Assembly (NCBI GenBank): GCA_023488305.1
Contig: JAMDEF010000017.1
Coordinates: forward strand, 1-35,296
Origin: Gammaproteobacteria bacterium
Lineage (GTDB): Bacteria; Pseudomonadota; Gammaproteobacteria; Nitrosococcales; Methylophagaceae
Direction of reading: 5' to 3'
DNA: 35,296 nt
Positions 8,420-18,699 of the stretch are shown here, piece by piece (positions within the stretch are counted from its first letter, which is position 1; every line of letters begins with the position of its first letter). The notes under the pieces were generated by a model. That model searched no databases. It saw only the letters and a program-made list of their open reading frames with translations, and was not told where the DNA came from. Position numbers and translations under genes: made by a program.

Positions 8420-9134
8420 TAATATGATTAATCACCAGGCCCGCCAGAGTTAAGCCGAATATAGAAGGCATATAACTTACCGTGCCATTTACAGCGCGGG
8501 CCCGTCCGCGACTGACTGGTTCCGGCGGCAATGGTGGTAACGGATATTCCAGCGAATAAACGGTTTGGATACCTTTACCGACACCGCGCTTGCGTAAATG
8601 TGAACGTAATTGTTTGGCGAGTTTGCAAATGGAGGTATTCATTAAATCGCCGGTACGCACCTGGGTCGGATCAAGCTTGCCGCCGGCGCCCATACTGGAG
8701 AATACCGGCAATTGATTACGCCATGCGGTTTCCAGTAATGTGGTTTTGCTGCTCATGCTGTCAATCGCATCAATGATTACGTCAAAGTCTTGATTCAGCG
8801 TGTCGGGAATCGATTCCGGCGTTAAAAAATCAGTAATAAGGTTCAGTTCACATTGCGGATTTATATCTGCGATCCGCTCTGCCATGACCTCGACTTTTAA
8901 TTTACCGACTGTTGAATTCAGTGCCACCAGTTGCCGATTCAGATTCGACGCTGACACGACATCATGATCCACCAGGGTCATTTTACCCACACCCATGCGG
9001 GCCAGCGCTTCAGCGGTAAACGAGCCAACTCCGCCCATGCCTGCCAGAAAAACATGGCTGTTCTGCAGCCGTTCAATACCGGAGTCTCCCAGCAAAATAT
9101 GCGTGCGCTCAAAGAGCGGATTGCTGTGCGCCAT
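8397..9134 (-). CDS. tcdA: tRNA threonylcarbamoyladenosine dehydratase
   Basis: E1/ThiF-MoeB fold: HVFLAGMGGVGSFTAEALARMGVGKMTLVDHDVVSASNLNRQ; TcdA-type C-terminus (KRGVGKGIQTVYSLEYP). Confidence 0.92.
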   Translation of the reverse strand: MAHSNPLFERTHILLGDSGIERLQNSHVFLAGMGGVGSFTAEALARMGVGKMTLVDHDVVSASNLNRQLVALNSTVGKLKVEVMAERIADINPQCELNLITDFLTPESIPDTLNQDFDVIIDAIDSMSSKTTLLETAWRNQLPVFSSMGAGGKLDPTQVRTGDLMNTSICKLAKQLRSHLRKRGVGKGIQTVYSLEYPLPPLPPEPVSRGRARAVNGTVSYMPSIFGLTLAGLVINHIIGDARRV

Positions 9135-9214
9135 TCGTTTTCCTCAATAACAAATTTTAATTCCGGCTATTTTCCGATAACCGTCCGCTAATGGCAAAGG
9201 CGCTGATTGAACAG

Positions 9215-11263
9215 TTAAAGTTGGGGCTTAAATTGCTTCACTGAATCGAAGAAAGCTTCTTCAACGGCATCGCCGCGATAACGTAAATGCAGATAAAGAT
9301 GACTGATGGTCGCAATCTGTTGTTGATAAGCCGGAAGGGCTTGTTGCGCCCGATGAGCAAAATCTTCTGGTCCTTCATGGGGCTGGCGCACAATATCCAG
9401 CCGGGCGAGCTTCGCACAAAATTGCTGATAAACACGTTGACTCTTATCTTGGGATGCCGACTTCAGTCTTAAGGTTGTCCAGGCAATCCAGCTGAATATC
9501 AGCGCAATGCCTATCGCCAGCCAGCTAATCATTTTTTGCCAGTCTGGCTGCTGCATGCCGAGTTTTTTAAGTAAATCGAGTTGTCTTTCCGGCCCATAGC
9601 TGACGACCCACATATCCCAGGCACTATTCAGTGCATCCCAGTTGTTTTTCGCAGACTGCCACATTTCCACCAGCCGATCGTTATTGGCAATTGCTCTGGG
9701 GGATCGTCGCTCAGCCGGTAATAAATCACCAATGCCAAAATCCACCCGGTTACTTGATACCGTGGCGGTAGGATCAATTCGGATCCAACCTTTATTTGGC
9801 AGCCAGACTTCAGTCCAGGCATGCGCATCACGCTGGCGGACAGTGAGAATTTGATCGACCGGGTTGATATCGCCGCCTTGATAACCAGTCACAATTCTGG
9901 CCGGAATGCCGGCAGCGCGCATTAATACGGTAAAACTCGCTGCATAATGTTCACAAAATCCCTGTCTGGTTTCAAATAGAAACTGATCAATGGTATCGCC
10001 GCGCAAGGCTGGAGGTGTCAGGCTATAGCTGAAGTTTTGCTGGCGAAAATAATCTAATACTGACTCTATATAAGCTTCACTGGACTCACTTTTTTCAACC
10101 AAATCCCGGGCCAATCGCTGACTGCGTGGATGGCGATCATCAGGCAGATTTAACCCGTAGCCCAAATAGCCATCCATTTCAGGGTTAAATTGGTATTGAT
10201 GGTGAGAACTTAATTGGTATTGCACCCGTTGCTTAATGGCCTCACGGCTATTTAATTCACCATCTGCTGTGAGCTGGGTTTGCATGGTTTGGGGATAGGT
10301 GGTGGGGAAATCCAGGGCAAACAACCAGCGTCTGTCGTGGGGTTCCAGAGTTATGCTGTAGGAAGTCGGTTTACCAGTGACATGAAGTTGTACGACCTGA
10401 TCCTGTTTTTTCTGCTTCTCATTCAATGGTAACCAACGTTTACCATCGGTATGCCAGAGGACTGGTCCACGCCAATACAGATTCTGCCGATCAGGAAACT
10501 GGTTATTCTCAAATTTAACACGAAAGGCAATAGCATCGGATTGAGTCAGCTGGCTGATATTGCCAATGGTAATGTCATCAGACATGCCACTGATAGCGCT
10601 GTTTCGGGGCGGCACTTCGCCAAGGGTCATAGTGTCTGGCAGGCTGTCGGGAATATCCATCGCATCATTGGGCAATCCCCAAATTGGGCCGGAAATGCGT
10701 GGAAATAACACAAACAATAACAGCATTAATGGCGTGGCTTGCAACACCATTATGCTGGCCTGTTTGACACGGTTTTTGGCTGAGCTGTCAGTTTCGTTGG
10801 CAGTAATCAAACAGCTTGTCAGCAGGATCACATTCACCAGCATCAATATGACGATTGGAATACTTTGATTAAAGAAAAAATGGGTGATGACCAGGAAAAA
10901 CCCCATAAAGCAGCTCAGATAATAATCCCGAAGGCTTTTCACTTCGACAATTTTGAAGGCCGCCATAGTGGTTAATAGAGCGACACCTGCATCACGGCCG
11001 ATGGTGACGCCATAACTGTAAAACACCAGCACGATGGTCAGTACGGCACTGATGGAATGCAGCACTTTTAACAGCCGTTTATCAGCCGGTAACAACCACC
11101 CACGCCAGCTATGCATTACTCGCCAGCTCATCATTAACAGGAATATCAACGCGACCCAGACTGGCTGATAGAAGAAATGCGGAATGGCAATAATCGTCAA
11201 TGTCACCATCAACCAGTGAATGGCAGTTTGTGACGGAGCGACAACCGGCTTTTTACTCGCCAT
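9215..11263 (-). CDS. Transglutaminase-like (DUF3488/TgpA family) membrane protein
   Basis: N-terminal TM helices; core GFCEHYAASFTVLMRAAGIPARIVTGYQGG...RQRDAHAWTEVWLP; C-terminal TM and DUF4129-like tail. Confidence 0.9.
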   Translation of the reverse strand: MASKKPVVAPSQTAIHWLMVTLTIIAIPHFFYQPVWVALIFLLMMSWRVMHSWRGWLLPADKRLLKVLHSISAVLTIVLVFYSYGVTIGRDAGVALLTTMAAFKIVEVKSLRDYYLSCFMGFFLVITHFFFNQSIPIVILMLVNVILLTSCLITANETDSSAKNRVKQASIMVLQATPLMLLLFVLFPRISGPIWGLPNDAMDIPDSLPDTMTLGEVPPRNSAISGMSDDITIGNISQLTQSDAIAFRVKFENNQFPDRQNLYWRGPVLWHTDGKRWLPLNEKQKKQDQVVQLHVTGKPTSYSITLEPHDRRWLFALDFPTTYPQTMQTQLTADGELNSREAIKQRVQYQLSSHHQYQFNPEMDGYLGYGLNLPDDRHPRSQRLARDLVEKSESSEAYIESVLDYFRQQNFSYSLTPPALRGDTIDQFLFETRQGFCEHYAASFTVLMRAAGIPARIVTGYQGGDINPVDQILTVRQRDAHAWTEVWLPNKGWIRIDPTATVSSNRVDFGIGDLLPAERRSPRAIANNDRLVEMWQSAKNNWDALNSAWDMWVVSYGPERQLDLLKKLGMQQPDWQKMISWLAIGIALIFSWIAWTTLRLKSASQDKSQRVYQQFCAKLARLDIVRQPHEGPEDFAHRAQQALPAYQQQIATISHLYLHLRYRGDAVEEAFFDSVKQFKPQL

Positions 11264-12221
11264 ACAATGCCAGAGCCTGCAAACATTGATGACGATGCTG
11301 TTCACCATGACTGATATCAATGGTGTGATTGGGCATCACCAGCCCGTATTGCAATCCGGCGGCATCCGCGGAAAGGATCCACTGGCATAATTGCGATAAT
11401 TTGGCTTCGGTATCCTGCAGATCAGCAACGTCCTGCCACTGCAGCATCAGACTCTGCCCGGTGGGGCTGCTGAACTGTTTGGTGCGTAAAACGCCATCAC
11501 GTGCCAGAGCTTTCCAGGCGATATGTTGTCTGGCATCGCCTTCACGATAACGATGAAAACCGGCAAAATCATCAATGCCTTGCTGATGTTGAAAAGCCAC
11601 ACCAGCTTCCATCGCAGAGGGAAGTGGCATGGGTTTATTACCGATGGGTTTGGGGTAAACCAGAACCCGTTGATTAATATCAATAAAAAACCAACTGAAT
11701 AACAAGCCGACCGGATACACACTGGACAGTCGCAGCCGACCTAAGTCTTGCCATCCTCTTTTCTTGGTGGAGATAGGTAGCAGATGCAGGCTGTTGTGAT
11801 CTGCAGCAATTAAAGCGGCCTTATAAACCGCAACATAGCGGGAAAACTTTTTAAACGGCCACCAACTTGATGCTGAGGGTGATGCCAGGTAAGCCATTTC
11901 CAGTTGCCTGATAGGGCGCGGACTTTGGTTGATAAACGTTATCGGCAACAGAATGTTTTGTTCACAAAATTTCGGTTCAGCATGACCCAGCTGATAATCC
12001 AGCTGCCGTACGTTGCGGTAGCTGTGATGCATGGCAACATGGCCGACACCTACCAACAGAAAACTGAGTAAATGGCCAAGACTGTTGTTGTAATTAATGG
12101 CGCCCAGCAACATGACCAAAATTAAAATCGCGTAGCTCATGCCATAACGGCTGGGCAAAATAAATACCCGATAACGCTGCTGTTGTCGCCAGCGCTGCCA
12201 ATATTGGCGCAACATTAACAT
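11253..12221 (-). CDS. DUF58 domain-containing protein
   Basis: DUF58 segment DFAGFHRYREGDARQHIAWKALARDG; sits between the MoxR and transglutaminase genes. Confidence 0.88.
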   Translation of the reverse strand: MLMLRQYWQRWRQQQRYRVFILPSRYGMSYAILILVMLLGAINYNNSLGHLLSFLLVGVGHVAMHHSYRNVRQLDYQLGHAEPKFCEQNILLPITFINQSPRPIRQLEMAYLASPSASSWWPFKKFSRYVAVYKAALIAADHNSLHLLPISTKKRGWQDLGRLRLSSVYPVGLLFSWFFIDINQRVLVYPKPIGNKPMPLPSAMEAGVAFQHQQGIDDFAGFHRYREGDARQHIAWKALARDGVLRTKQFSSPTGQSLMLQWQDVADLQDTEAKLSQLCQWILSADAAGLQYGLVMPNHTIDISHGEQHRHQCLQALALYGE

Positions 12222-13132
12222 CAGGGGATCGCCACCTGCTGCAGGATTTCTAACGCCCAATCAGCTGATTGCAGATGTTCGCGGGCTTGCAAACGATGTT
12301 GAACGATACTGGGAAAAACCGCCTGTACATCTTCAGGGATCACAAAATCCCGGCCACTGATCATGGCCCAGGCTCTAGCAGCTTGAATCAGACCTAACCC
12401 AGCCCGCGGAGACAGACCGTTATAAAACTGACCAGTTTGTCGGGTATAGGCTAATAAAGCTTGCACATAATCAATCAACGCATCACTCAATGTTATTTTG
12501 CTGGCAGTTTGCTGCAATTCGAGCAATTCATCCGGAGTGATTTCGGCGGAAAGCTGTTTTAGCATTAGCCGTCTATCTTCACCAATCAATAAAGCGCGTT
12601 CGGCCTGATGATCGGGATAACCGATTTGAATACGCATCAGAAATCGATCTAGTTGTGATTCCGGTAATGGAAATGTGCCAATCTGATGGGTGGGGTTTTG
12701 GGTGGCAATAACAAAAAACGGATCATCCAACGGGTAGCTTTCACCTTCAATAGTAACCTGTTGCTCTTCCATCGCTTCCAGCAAGGCACTTTGCGTGCGA
12801 GGCGAGGCGCGGTTAATTTCATCGGCTAACAGTAACTGGGTAAAAATCGGCCCACGATGAAAGCTGAATTGGTGCTTCTCGGGCTCATAAATTGATACCC
12901 CAAGAATATCCGCTGGCAGCATATCACTGGTGAATTGCACCCGCTGAAAACGTAAACCTAATGTGGTGGCAAGCGTATGTGCAAGCGTAGTTTTACCTAC
13001 ACCGGGCAAATCTTCAATTAATAAATGACCACGGGCAATCAGACAGGATAAGGCCAGTTTGACAGCGTGTTGTTTACCCAGGATCACCGCGTTAATCGAG
13101 TGGAGAATACGATCAGTGCTGCCTTGCGTCAT
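12221..13132 (-). CDS. MoxR-family AAA+ ATPase
   Basis: Walker A DLPGVGKTTLA, Walker B LLADEINRASPRTQSALLEAMEE, sensor VIATQNP. Start placed at MTQGSTDR. Confidence 0.92.
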   Translation of the reverse strand: MTQGSTDRILHSINAVILGKQHAVKLALSCLIARGHLLIEDLPGVGKTTLAHTLATTLGLRFQRVQFTSDMLPADILGVSIYEPEKHQFSFHRGPIFTQLLLADEINRASPRTQSALLEAMEEQQVTIEGESYPLDDPFFVIATQNPTHQIGTFPLPESQLDRFLMRIQIGYPDHQAERALLIGEDRRLMLKQLSAEITPDELLELQQTASKITLSDALIDYVQALLAYTRQTGQFYNGLSPRAGLGLIQAARAWAMISGRDFVIPEDVQAVFPSIVQHRLQAREHLQSADWALEILQQVAIP

Positions 13133-13224
13133 GGAAAGTCCTGTATTGATGTAAGTTATTGTTGTTGTTGGAAGAGACATGTTAATTTGAATTGAGTTCT
13201 TTTATTTTTACTTGAGGGTTTTAT

Positions 13225-13518
13225 ATGTCAAATGAAGGTTACCACGAGCCGTTTAATGAGTTATCAGATGAAACCAAAGATATGCATCGTGCGATCGTGT
13301 CGTTGATGGAAGAGCTAGAAGCCGTTGATTGGTATAACCAGCGTGTAGATGCCTGCAAAGATCCGGAATTAAAAAAGATTCTCGAACATAATCGTGATGA
13401 AGAAAAAGAACATGCCGCAATGACACTGGAATGGATTCGCCGTAAAGATAAAAAAATGGATGAGCAATTACGAGATTATTTGTTTACTGATGGTGAAATC
13501 ACCCATCATCACGATTAA
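13225..13518 (+). CDS. Encapsulated-ferritin-like protein (EncFtn family), apparently without targeting peptide
   Basis: HRAIVSLMEELEAVDWYNQRVDACKDPELKKILEHNRDEEKEHAAMTLEWIRR closely resembles the EncFtn core as I recall it, with conserved Glu and ExxH ligands. It ends at LFTDGEITHHHD. Confidence 0.88.
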   Translation: MSNEGYHEPFNELSDETKDMHRAIVSLMEELEAVDWYNQRVDACKDPELKKILEHNRDEEKEHAAMTLEWIRRKDKKMDEQLRDYLFTDGEITHHHD

Positions 13519-14283
13519 TCAGATATTAAATAATTGACGACAATTAGCCGTGGTGATTTCAGCAATATGTTCGCTGGACTCACCGCGCAATTGACTAAGC
13601 TTTTCCAGAATCACTGTGATATTTTCCGGAGTATTACGTTGTCCCTGATGACCGCATAGCGGCATATCTGGCGCATCGGTTTCCAAGACGATTTGCGAAA
13701 GCGGTAATTCAGCAAATAAGCGTTGTAATCTCTGAGCTCTTGGGTAGGTCAATGCGCCGCCAATGCCTAATAGAAAATTGAGATCACGATATTGCTCGGC
13801 TTGCTGGGCACTGCCGCTGAAGGCATGCACGGTTCCACCCGTTAGTTGTTTCTGCCGTAACAGTTTGAGAACTTCATCATGAGCTTTGCGAACGTGCAGG
13901 ATAACCGGTAAATCATATTTAACTGCGACATCCAATTGTGCTTCAAATAAGCTCAGTTGGGCGCTCATATCGGCATCCGCCACATAAAAATCCAGCCCGA
14001 TTTCCCCGATGGCAATCGGCTGGTACTGATGGACAGCCTGATCCAGAAGTTGCGCAGCATCTTCAGGATGTTGTTCCATAAACATTGGATGACAGCCTAA
14101 CGCCAGCGATAACATTGGATTGCTATGACATAATTCGATTTGTTTGGGCCAGCTATTGACTGTGACGCCGGGGATGACAATTTTTTCGATACCTGATTGA
14201 AGGCAGTTTTTCAGGATAGCCTGACGATCTGCATCAAAATCATTAAAGTCTAGATGGCAATGACTATCAATCAGGTGCAACAT
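13519..14283 (-). CDS. TatD-family metal-dependent hydrolase
   Basis: IDSHCHLDF N-terminus, IGEIGLDFY, LPVILHVRKAHDEVLKLL, LETDAPDMPL. Confidence 0.93.
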   Translation of the reverse strand: MLHLIDSHCHLDFNDFDADRQAILKNCLQSGIEKIVIPGVTVNSWPKQIELCHSNPMLSLALGCHPMFMEQHPEDAAQLLDQAVHQYQPIAIGEIGLDFYVADADMSAQLSLFEAQLDVAVKYDLPVILHVRKAHDEVLKLLRQKQLTGGTVHAFSGSAQQAEQYRDLNFLLGIGGALTYPRAQRLQRLFAELPLSQIVLETDAPDMPLCGHQGQRNTPENITVILEKLSQLRGESSEHIAEITTANCRQLFNI

Positions 14284-14317
14284 GTTAAGACTGCCTTTAT
14301 AAACAGAGGAACATACC

Positions 14318-14779
14318 ATGTCAGAAATCTATCATGAAGCCAGTAAGCCACATGAGCGCTTAATGTTCAATGTTGCGATATTTCACTTTTTTGTTCCGGC
14401 GATTTTGTTTGGCACCCGAAACCTGTGGTTGATTTTCTCATTATCGTTACTGGGGTCACTTATTATGATTAGCTCAATAGCTTATAAAGCGCACAACTCC
14501 CACGACCAGACTGCATTGGTTCAAGCCCACTGGAAACTAGCCTGGAAGCGCAGTTTGTATCTATTAGGTGCTTATTTAGTGGCGGGAATTATATTTGGTG
14601 TTGGCTCGTTTTTATTGCAGGCTCAAGCCGATGAAAGCATGCGTTTTATTCAACGTTCGGTCCTGGGGTGGTTTGCTTTGGTACCAATTTCGTTGACATT
14701 AATAGCGTTGATTGTGTTGGAAGGTAGCGCATTGGTTCAATCGCGCAAAGGCGTGATGCCGTCAGAGATGAAGCTGTAA
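14318..14779 (+). CDS. Hypothetical membrane protein
   Basis: About four predicted TM segments; no family recognised. Confidence 0.65.
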   Translation: MSEIYHEASKPHERLMFNVAIFHFFVPAILFGTRNLWLIFSLSLLGSLIMISSIAYKAHNSHDQTALVQAHWKLAWKRSLYLLGAYLVAGIIFGVGSFLLQAQADESMRFIQRSVLGWFALVPISLTLIALIVLEGSALVQSRKGVMPSEMKL

Positions 14780-14789
14780 CCTTTACCTT

Positions 14790-16457
14790 TTAATCGAGCG
14801 TAATGGTTTCAGTTTTTGCCAGGCCCTCACCACGTGGGTCACTGGCTGCACTGACTTTGCCAGTTGTTTTATCGGCAACTACTACCTGCATATTGCCAAA
14901 TTGACGATTTAATATATCCAGTTGATGTCCTCGGCGGATCAAATCCTCTTGCTCCGCCTCACTGAAACCGGGAGTTTCGATTTGGACCCGGTCTGGCAGA
15001 TATTGATGATGTAATCTTGGCGCACTGACAATTGCTTCGGCGTCTTGGCCTTCCATAAAATGCAGAATGCCTTGCATCACCATGGTAATAATCCGGCTGC
15101 CACCCGGGGTGCCGATTACCAACAATCGTTGGTCATTTTCAACAAAACTGGGGGTCATGCTGGAGAGGGGACGTTTGCCTGGTTCGATCGCATTGGCAGA
15201 CTCACTGACCAATTCATACGCATTCGGGCTGCCACTTAACGCTGAAAAATCATCCATTTCATTATTAAGTAATACGCCGGTATTGCCAGCAACAAAGCCG
15301 CTGCCGAAAGGCAGGTTAATACTTAGGGTGGCGGAGACCCGATTGCCGTATTGATCGACTATCGAAAAATGCGTGGTGTCTTCGCCTTTATTACTGAATT
15401 CATCCGGTAATTCATCACTTTTGCTGGCAGTTTCTGCATCAATATCGGCAGCCAGCTGCGCCGCATAGTTGGCATCAGTTAAATAATCAGGTACCTCAAC
15501 AAAATCACTGTCACCTAAATGTACAGTGCGTTCGCGATAGGCCCGGCGCATGGTTTCGATCAACCAATGTCTTTTTTGTTGAGTGTTAGCTTGCAGGTAA
15601 TCCAGTGTATTTAACTGATTCAACATCAAGCTGATTAACTGTCCGCCTGCTGAAGGTAAAGCTGCAGTAGTAATGGTGTAACCAGCAAATTGTGTTTGCA
15701 CCGGTTGGCGGATTTTCAGCTGGTAATCGGCCAGATCCTGTTGTGTCCAGTTACCGCCAGCGGCCTGCACCGATTCCACCATCTGTTGAGCGATATCTCC
15801 CTGATAGAAACCATCGCGACCTTTTTCGGCAATCGCTTCCAGAGTTTTGGCTAAATCCTGTTGAATAATCACAGCGCCTAATTCGGGAATGTCATCTCCA
15901 TCCAGAAAGATTGTTTTGGCTTCGGCATTTAACGCCTGTTTTCTAAACCCCATATAGCGCTGATAGCGCGGTGTGACAGCAAAGCCTTCTTTGGCATAAC
16001 GAATTGCCGGGGCAAGCGTGGTCGATAATGGCAACTTGCCATAATGTTGCGACAAATAATCCAATGCAGCCGGGGTTCCGGGAATAGCGGCGGCCAATGG
16101 ACCATTCAGTGATAAATCTCGTAATACCTCACCATTTTCATCCAGATACATATCACGGTGTGCTTTGCTGGGTGCGGTCTCGCGACTGTCCAGCATGATT
16201 TGCTGTTTATCGGCTTGACGATGCAATAACCAGAAACCACCGCCACCCAGACCAGATCCGGCAGGTTCAACCACAGCAAGCGCAGCACTGACGGCAATTG
16301 CTGCATCAAAGGCATTGCCGCCTTGATGCAGAATTTCAAAACCAGCTTCAGTCGCTAAAGGATGTGCCGAAGCAATCGCCGCTTGTCCGCTTTGAGTATG
16401 AGCAAAGCTAACCGGAATAAAAAATAGATAAAGTAATAAGCTGGTGAATAATCTCAT
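14790..16457 (-). CDS. ggt: Gamma-glutamyltransferase
   Basis: Signal peptide, DSRETAP, autocleavage site region [34 protein letters not shown]. Confidence 0.95.
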   Translation of the reverse strand: MRLFTSLLLYLFFIPVSFAHTQSGQAAIASAHPLATEAGFEILHQGGNAFDAAIAVSAALAVVEPAGSGLGGGGFWLLHRQADKQQIMLDSRETAPSKAHRDMYLDENGEVLRDLSLNGPLAAAIPGTPAALDYLSQHYGKLPLSTTLAPAIRYAKEGFAVTPRYQRYMGFRKQALNAEAKTIFLDGDDIPELGAVIIQQDLAKTLEAIAEKGRDGFYQGDIAQQMVESVQAAGGNWTQQDLADYQLKIRQPVQTQFAGYTITTAALPSAGGQLISLMLNQLNTLDYLQANTQQKRHWLIETMRRAYRERTVHLGDSDFVEVPDYLTDANYAAQLAADIDAETASKSDELPDEFSNKGEDTTHFSIVDQYGNRVSATLSINLPFGSGFVAGNTGVLLNNEMDDFSALSGSPNAYELVSESANAIEPGKRPLSSMTPSFVENDQRLLVIGTPGGSRIITMVMQGILHFMEGQDAEAIVSAPRLHHQYLPDRVQIETPGFSEAEQEDLIRRGHQLDILNRQFGNMQVVVADKTTGKVSAASDPRGEGLAKTETITLD

Positions 16458-17452
16458 GAATGCTTTTTTTGTTTGGCGGCAAGCCTATCCTGTTCTCTTC
16501 GACGTATTTTTACCAGCCGGTGTTGTTCTGCTGCCTCGTTTGATTCCAAGCCGATATGTGCTTCACCGCGTTTCAGTGCCAGCTGCACTTGTTTTTCACG
16601 TTCGGCATAGCGGGCTTTCTGATCATCAGTGGTTTTATCAAAACAATGTGGGCAGGAAACGCCGCGCTGGTATTTTTCACTTTGTTTGTCTTCTTCGGTG
16701 ATCGGTAACCGACAGGCATGACACTGATCGTATTCGCCTTTTTCAAGGCTATGATTAACGGTGACGCGTTCGTCAAATACAAAACATTCACCTTCCCACA
16801 ATGACTCCTGTTCAGGCACGTCTTCCAGATATTTGAGAATGCCACCTTCCAGGTGATAAACCTCTTCGAAACCTTGTTCTTTGAGATAAGCCGTGGATTT
16901 TTCACAACGAATCCCCCCTGTGCAGAACATCGCCACTTTTTTGTGTTTTTGCGGGTCCAGATGCTGCTTTACGTATTCCGGAAACTCACGGAAACTTTCA
17001 GTGTGGGGATTAACGGCATTTTTAAAGGTACCAACCTGTACCTCGTAATCATTACGGGTATCGACCAGTAAAACTTCAGGATCACTGATTAACTTGTTCC
17101 AGTCTTTGGGTTTGATATAGGTTCCGACCGACTGTTTTGGATCGATGCCTTCCACACCCATAGTGACGATTTCACGCTTTAGTTTCACCCGGCTGCGCAG
17201 AAATGGCGGAGTATCGGTATACGACTCTTTGTAACTTAAATCTTTTAATCTGGAATCTGTACGTAAATAATCCAACAAGGCATCAATTGACTGACGTGAT
17301 CCCGCGACGGTGCCATTGATACCTTCCTGAGCCAGTAATAACGTGCCACGCACCTCATGATCCAGCATGAATTTGAGCAGCGATGGTTTAATCGCCGCAT
17401 AATCATCCAGAGTGACAAATTCATATAATGCGCAGACCACAGTTTGAGCCAT
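16454..17452 (-). CDS. trhO: tRNA uridine(34) hydroxylase (rhodanese family, TrhO/YceA)
   Basis: [78 protein letters not shown]. Confidence 0.94.
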   Translation of the reverse strand: MAQTVVCALYEFVTLDDYAAIKPSLLKFMLDHEVRGTLLLAQEGINGTVAGSRQSIDALLDYLRTDSRLKDLSYKESYTDTPPFLRSRVKLKREIVTMGVEGIDPKQSVGTYIKPKDWNKLISDPEVLLVDTRNDYEVQVGTFKNAVNPHTESFREFPEYVKQHLDPQKHKKVAMFCTGGIRCEKSTAYLKEQGFEEVYHLEGGILKYLEDVPEQESLWEGECFVFDERVTVNHSLEKGEYDQCHACRLPITEEDKQSEKYQRGVSCPHCFDKTTDDQKARYAEREKQVQLALKRGEAHIGLESNEAAEQHRLVKIRRREQDRLAAKQKKHS

Positions 17453-17578
17453 AGAAATATTCCGTAACGATTTTAAAGCCCTATATTTTACAGGGATATT
17501 GTTGGGTCGTGTATGCTTAGTTGATAGCAAGCCTTAACAAGCAAAATGATTTTACCAATCAACACAGTGAGGTGTGAA

Positions 17579-17992
17579 ATGGATGAATTGCAACAACTTA
17601 AAGAAGAAAGCGAACAATGGCGCGCTGATCATCTTCGCTGGTTGGCCGATGCGGATTACTGGACACATCATACTCAACGGCTGGTTGCTATTTTACACAA
17701 GCTTGAACGTAGCCTGCCCGAACACAGTGCCAAGCTTGATCAACATGTTGGATTAATCATGCAACACGAAGAAACCATCAACCGCTATGAATGCGGGCTT
17801 GACCCTAATTGTATGTCCAGCTGTGACAGTTATATTGATTTAGAAAAGCAACGGGCGTTTCACGATAAGTTGCGAAAACTGCATAAAAAAATGCAACTGC
17901 ATCATCAGCAATTTACCGAGCAGTATAAAAACCAGATGGCGAATTTTTACCAACAAGCACAGTTATTGATGCAGGAAATTGCTGAGGGTTAG
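17579..17992 (+). CDS. Hypothetical protein, predicted coiled-coil/helical
   Basis: 138 aa ORF rich in charged residues and His/Gln (MDELQQLKEESEQWRADHLRWLADADYW...). Contains a short Cys cluster, CGLDPNCMSSC. Confidence 0.65.
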   Translation: MDELQQLKEESEQWRADHLRWLADADYWTHHTQRLVAILHKLERSLPEHSAKLDQHVGLIMQHEETINRYECGLDPNCMSSCDSYIDLEKQRAFHDKLRKLHKKMQLHHQQFTEQYKNQMANFYQQAQLLMQEIAEG

Positions 17993-18049
17993 GACCTGTT
18001 TATCTCTCATCGCCATCTCTGTTGTGGGCTTAAAGATAAACAAGCTCTA
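17990..18049. mobile_element. Short (60 bp) degenerate/deletion derivative of the 7661-7830 MITE-like element
   Basis: TAGGaCCTGTTTATCTCTCATCGcC matches the copy-1 end TAGGGCCTGTTTATCTCTCATCGTC at 23/25. The other end (AAAGATAAACAaGcTCTA) is the inverted repeat. TA on both sides. Confidence 0.75.
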
Positions 18050-18051
18050 GA

Positions 18052-18630
18052 TTACCACTGGCGGACTCGCCCAGTATCAATGTGAATAAAGTCGGATTTT
18101 GGATAAAAACCAACGCCACCACCTTGCAGGCTGATCGCCATATCTCGCAATGCTTCAAGTTTTATCCCTGGTAATCGCAAATCTACCGCCATACCAAGTG
18201 TGTGGAGACTTTTTTGAGCAACACCAGTGCTGCTTTTGCGCAGCATTTCATTGCTGGCGGGGGAGCGATAACCGGAAATAATATGAAATGCTTGTTTACT
18301 TTGGGCCTTCTGCTGCAATAGAAACATTAAGTTCAGCAATTGTGGATCCATCTCAGTGTGTTCGCCGCTTCGATGATCACGTAACAGGTAATTAATTTCT
18401 GCCAGTCCGTCAGGTTGATATTCTCCATCTGCCCAATAAACAGCTTTGAGCTTTTCTTCGGTATGCAAGTTATAAAGCGACAATTGGCGAGGGGCTTCTT
18501 TAGGTAAATTTGCCAATGCCGCGGGCATCATTAGTATGGCGCCACTGGCAGCCAGATAACGTAATATTTCGCGTCTGCTAAAGGTTCTTTGCAGAATTGC
18601 GTCAGTTAAACGGTTATCAGAATCAGTCAT
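18052..18630 (-). CDS. DUF882/YcbK-family (peptidase M15-like) protein with Tat-like leader
   Basis: FSRREILRYLAASGAILMMPAALA leader; FHIISGYRSPASNEML...SLHTLGMAVDLRL...GGGVGFYPKSDFIHIDTGRVRQW. Confidence 0.9.
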   Translation of the reverse strand: MTDSDNRLTDAILQRTFSRREILRYLAASGAILMMPAALANLPKEAPRQLSLYNLHTEEKLKAVYWADGEYQPDGLAEINYLLRDHRSGEHTEMDPQLLNLMFLLQQKAQSKQAFHIISGYRSPASNEMLRKSSTGVAQKSLHTLGMAVDLRLPGIKLEALRDMAISLQGGGVGFYPKSDFIHIDTGRVRQW

Positions 18631-18699
18631 ATCAATACCAGCTACAGAATGTTTAAGCATAAATTGCGCATTACAACAGTAGTTAACTATTTCGTTAAA

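Noticed and set aside
15045-15354. ORFs opposite ggt that might be an independent small gene
   Set aside because: They overlap the conserved C-terminal half of Ggt in antisense and have no RBS or family support.
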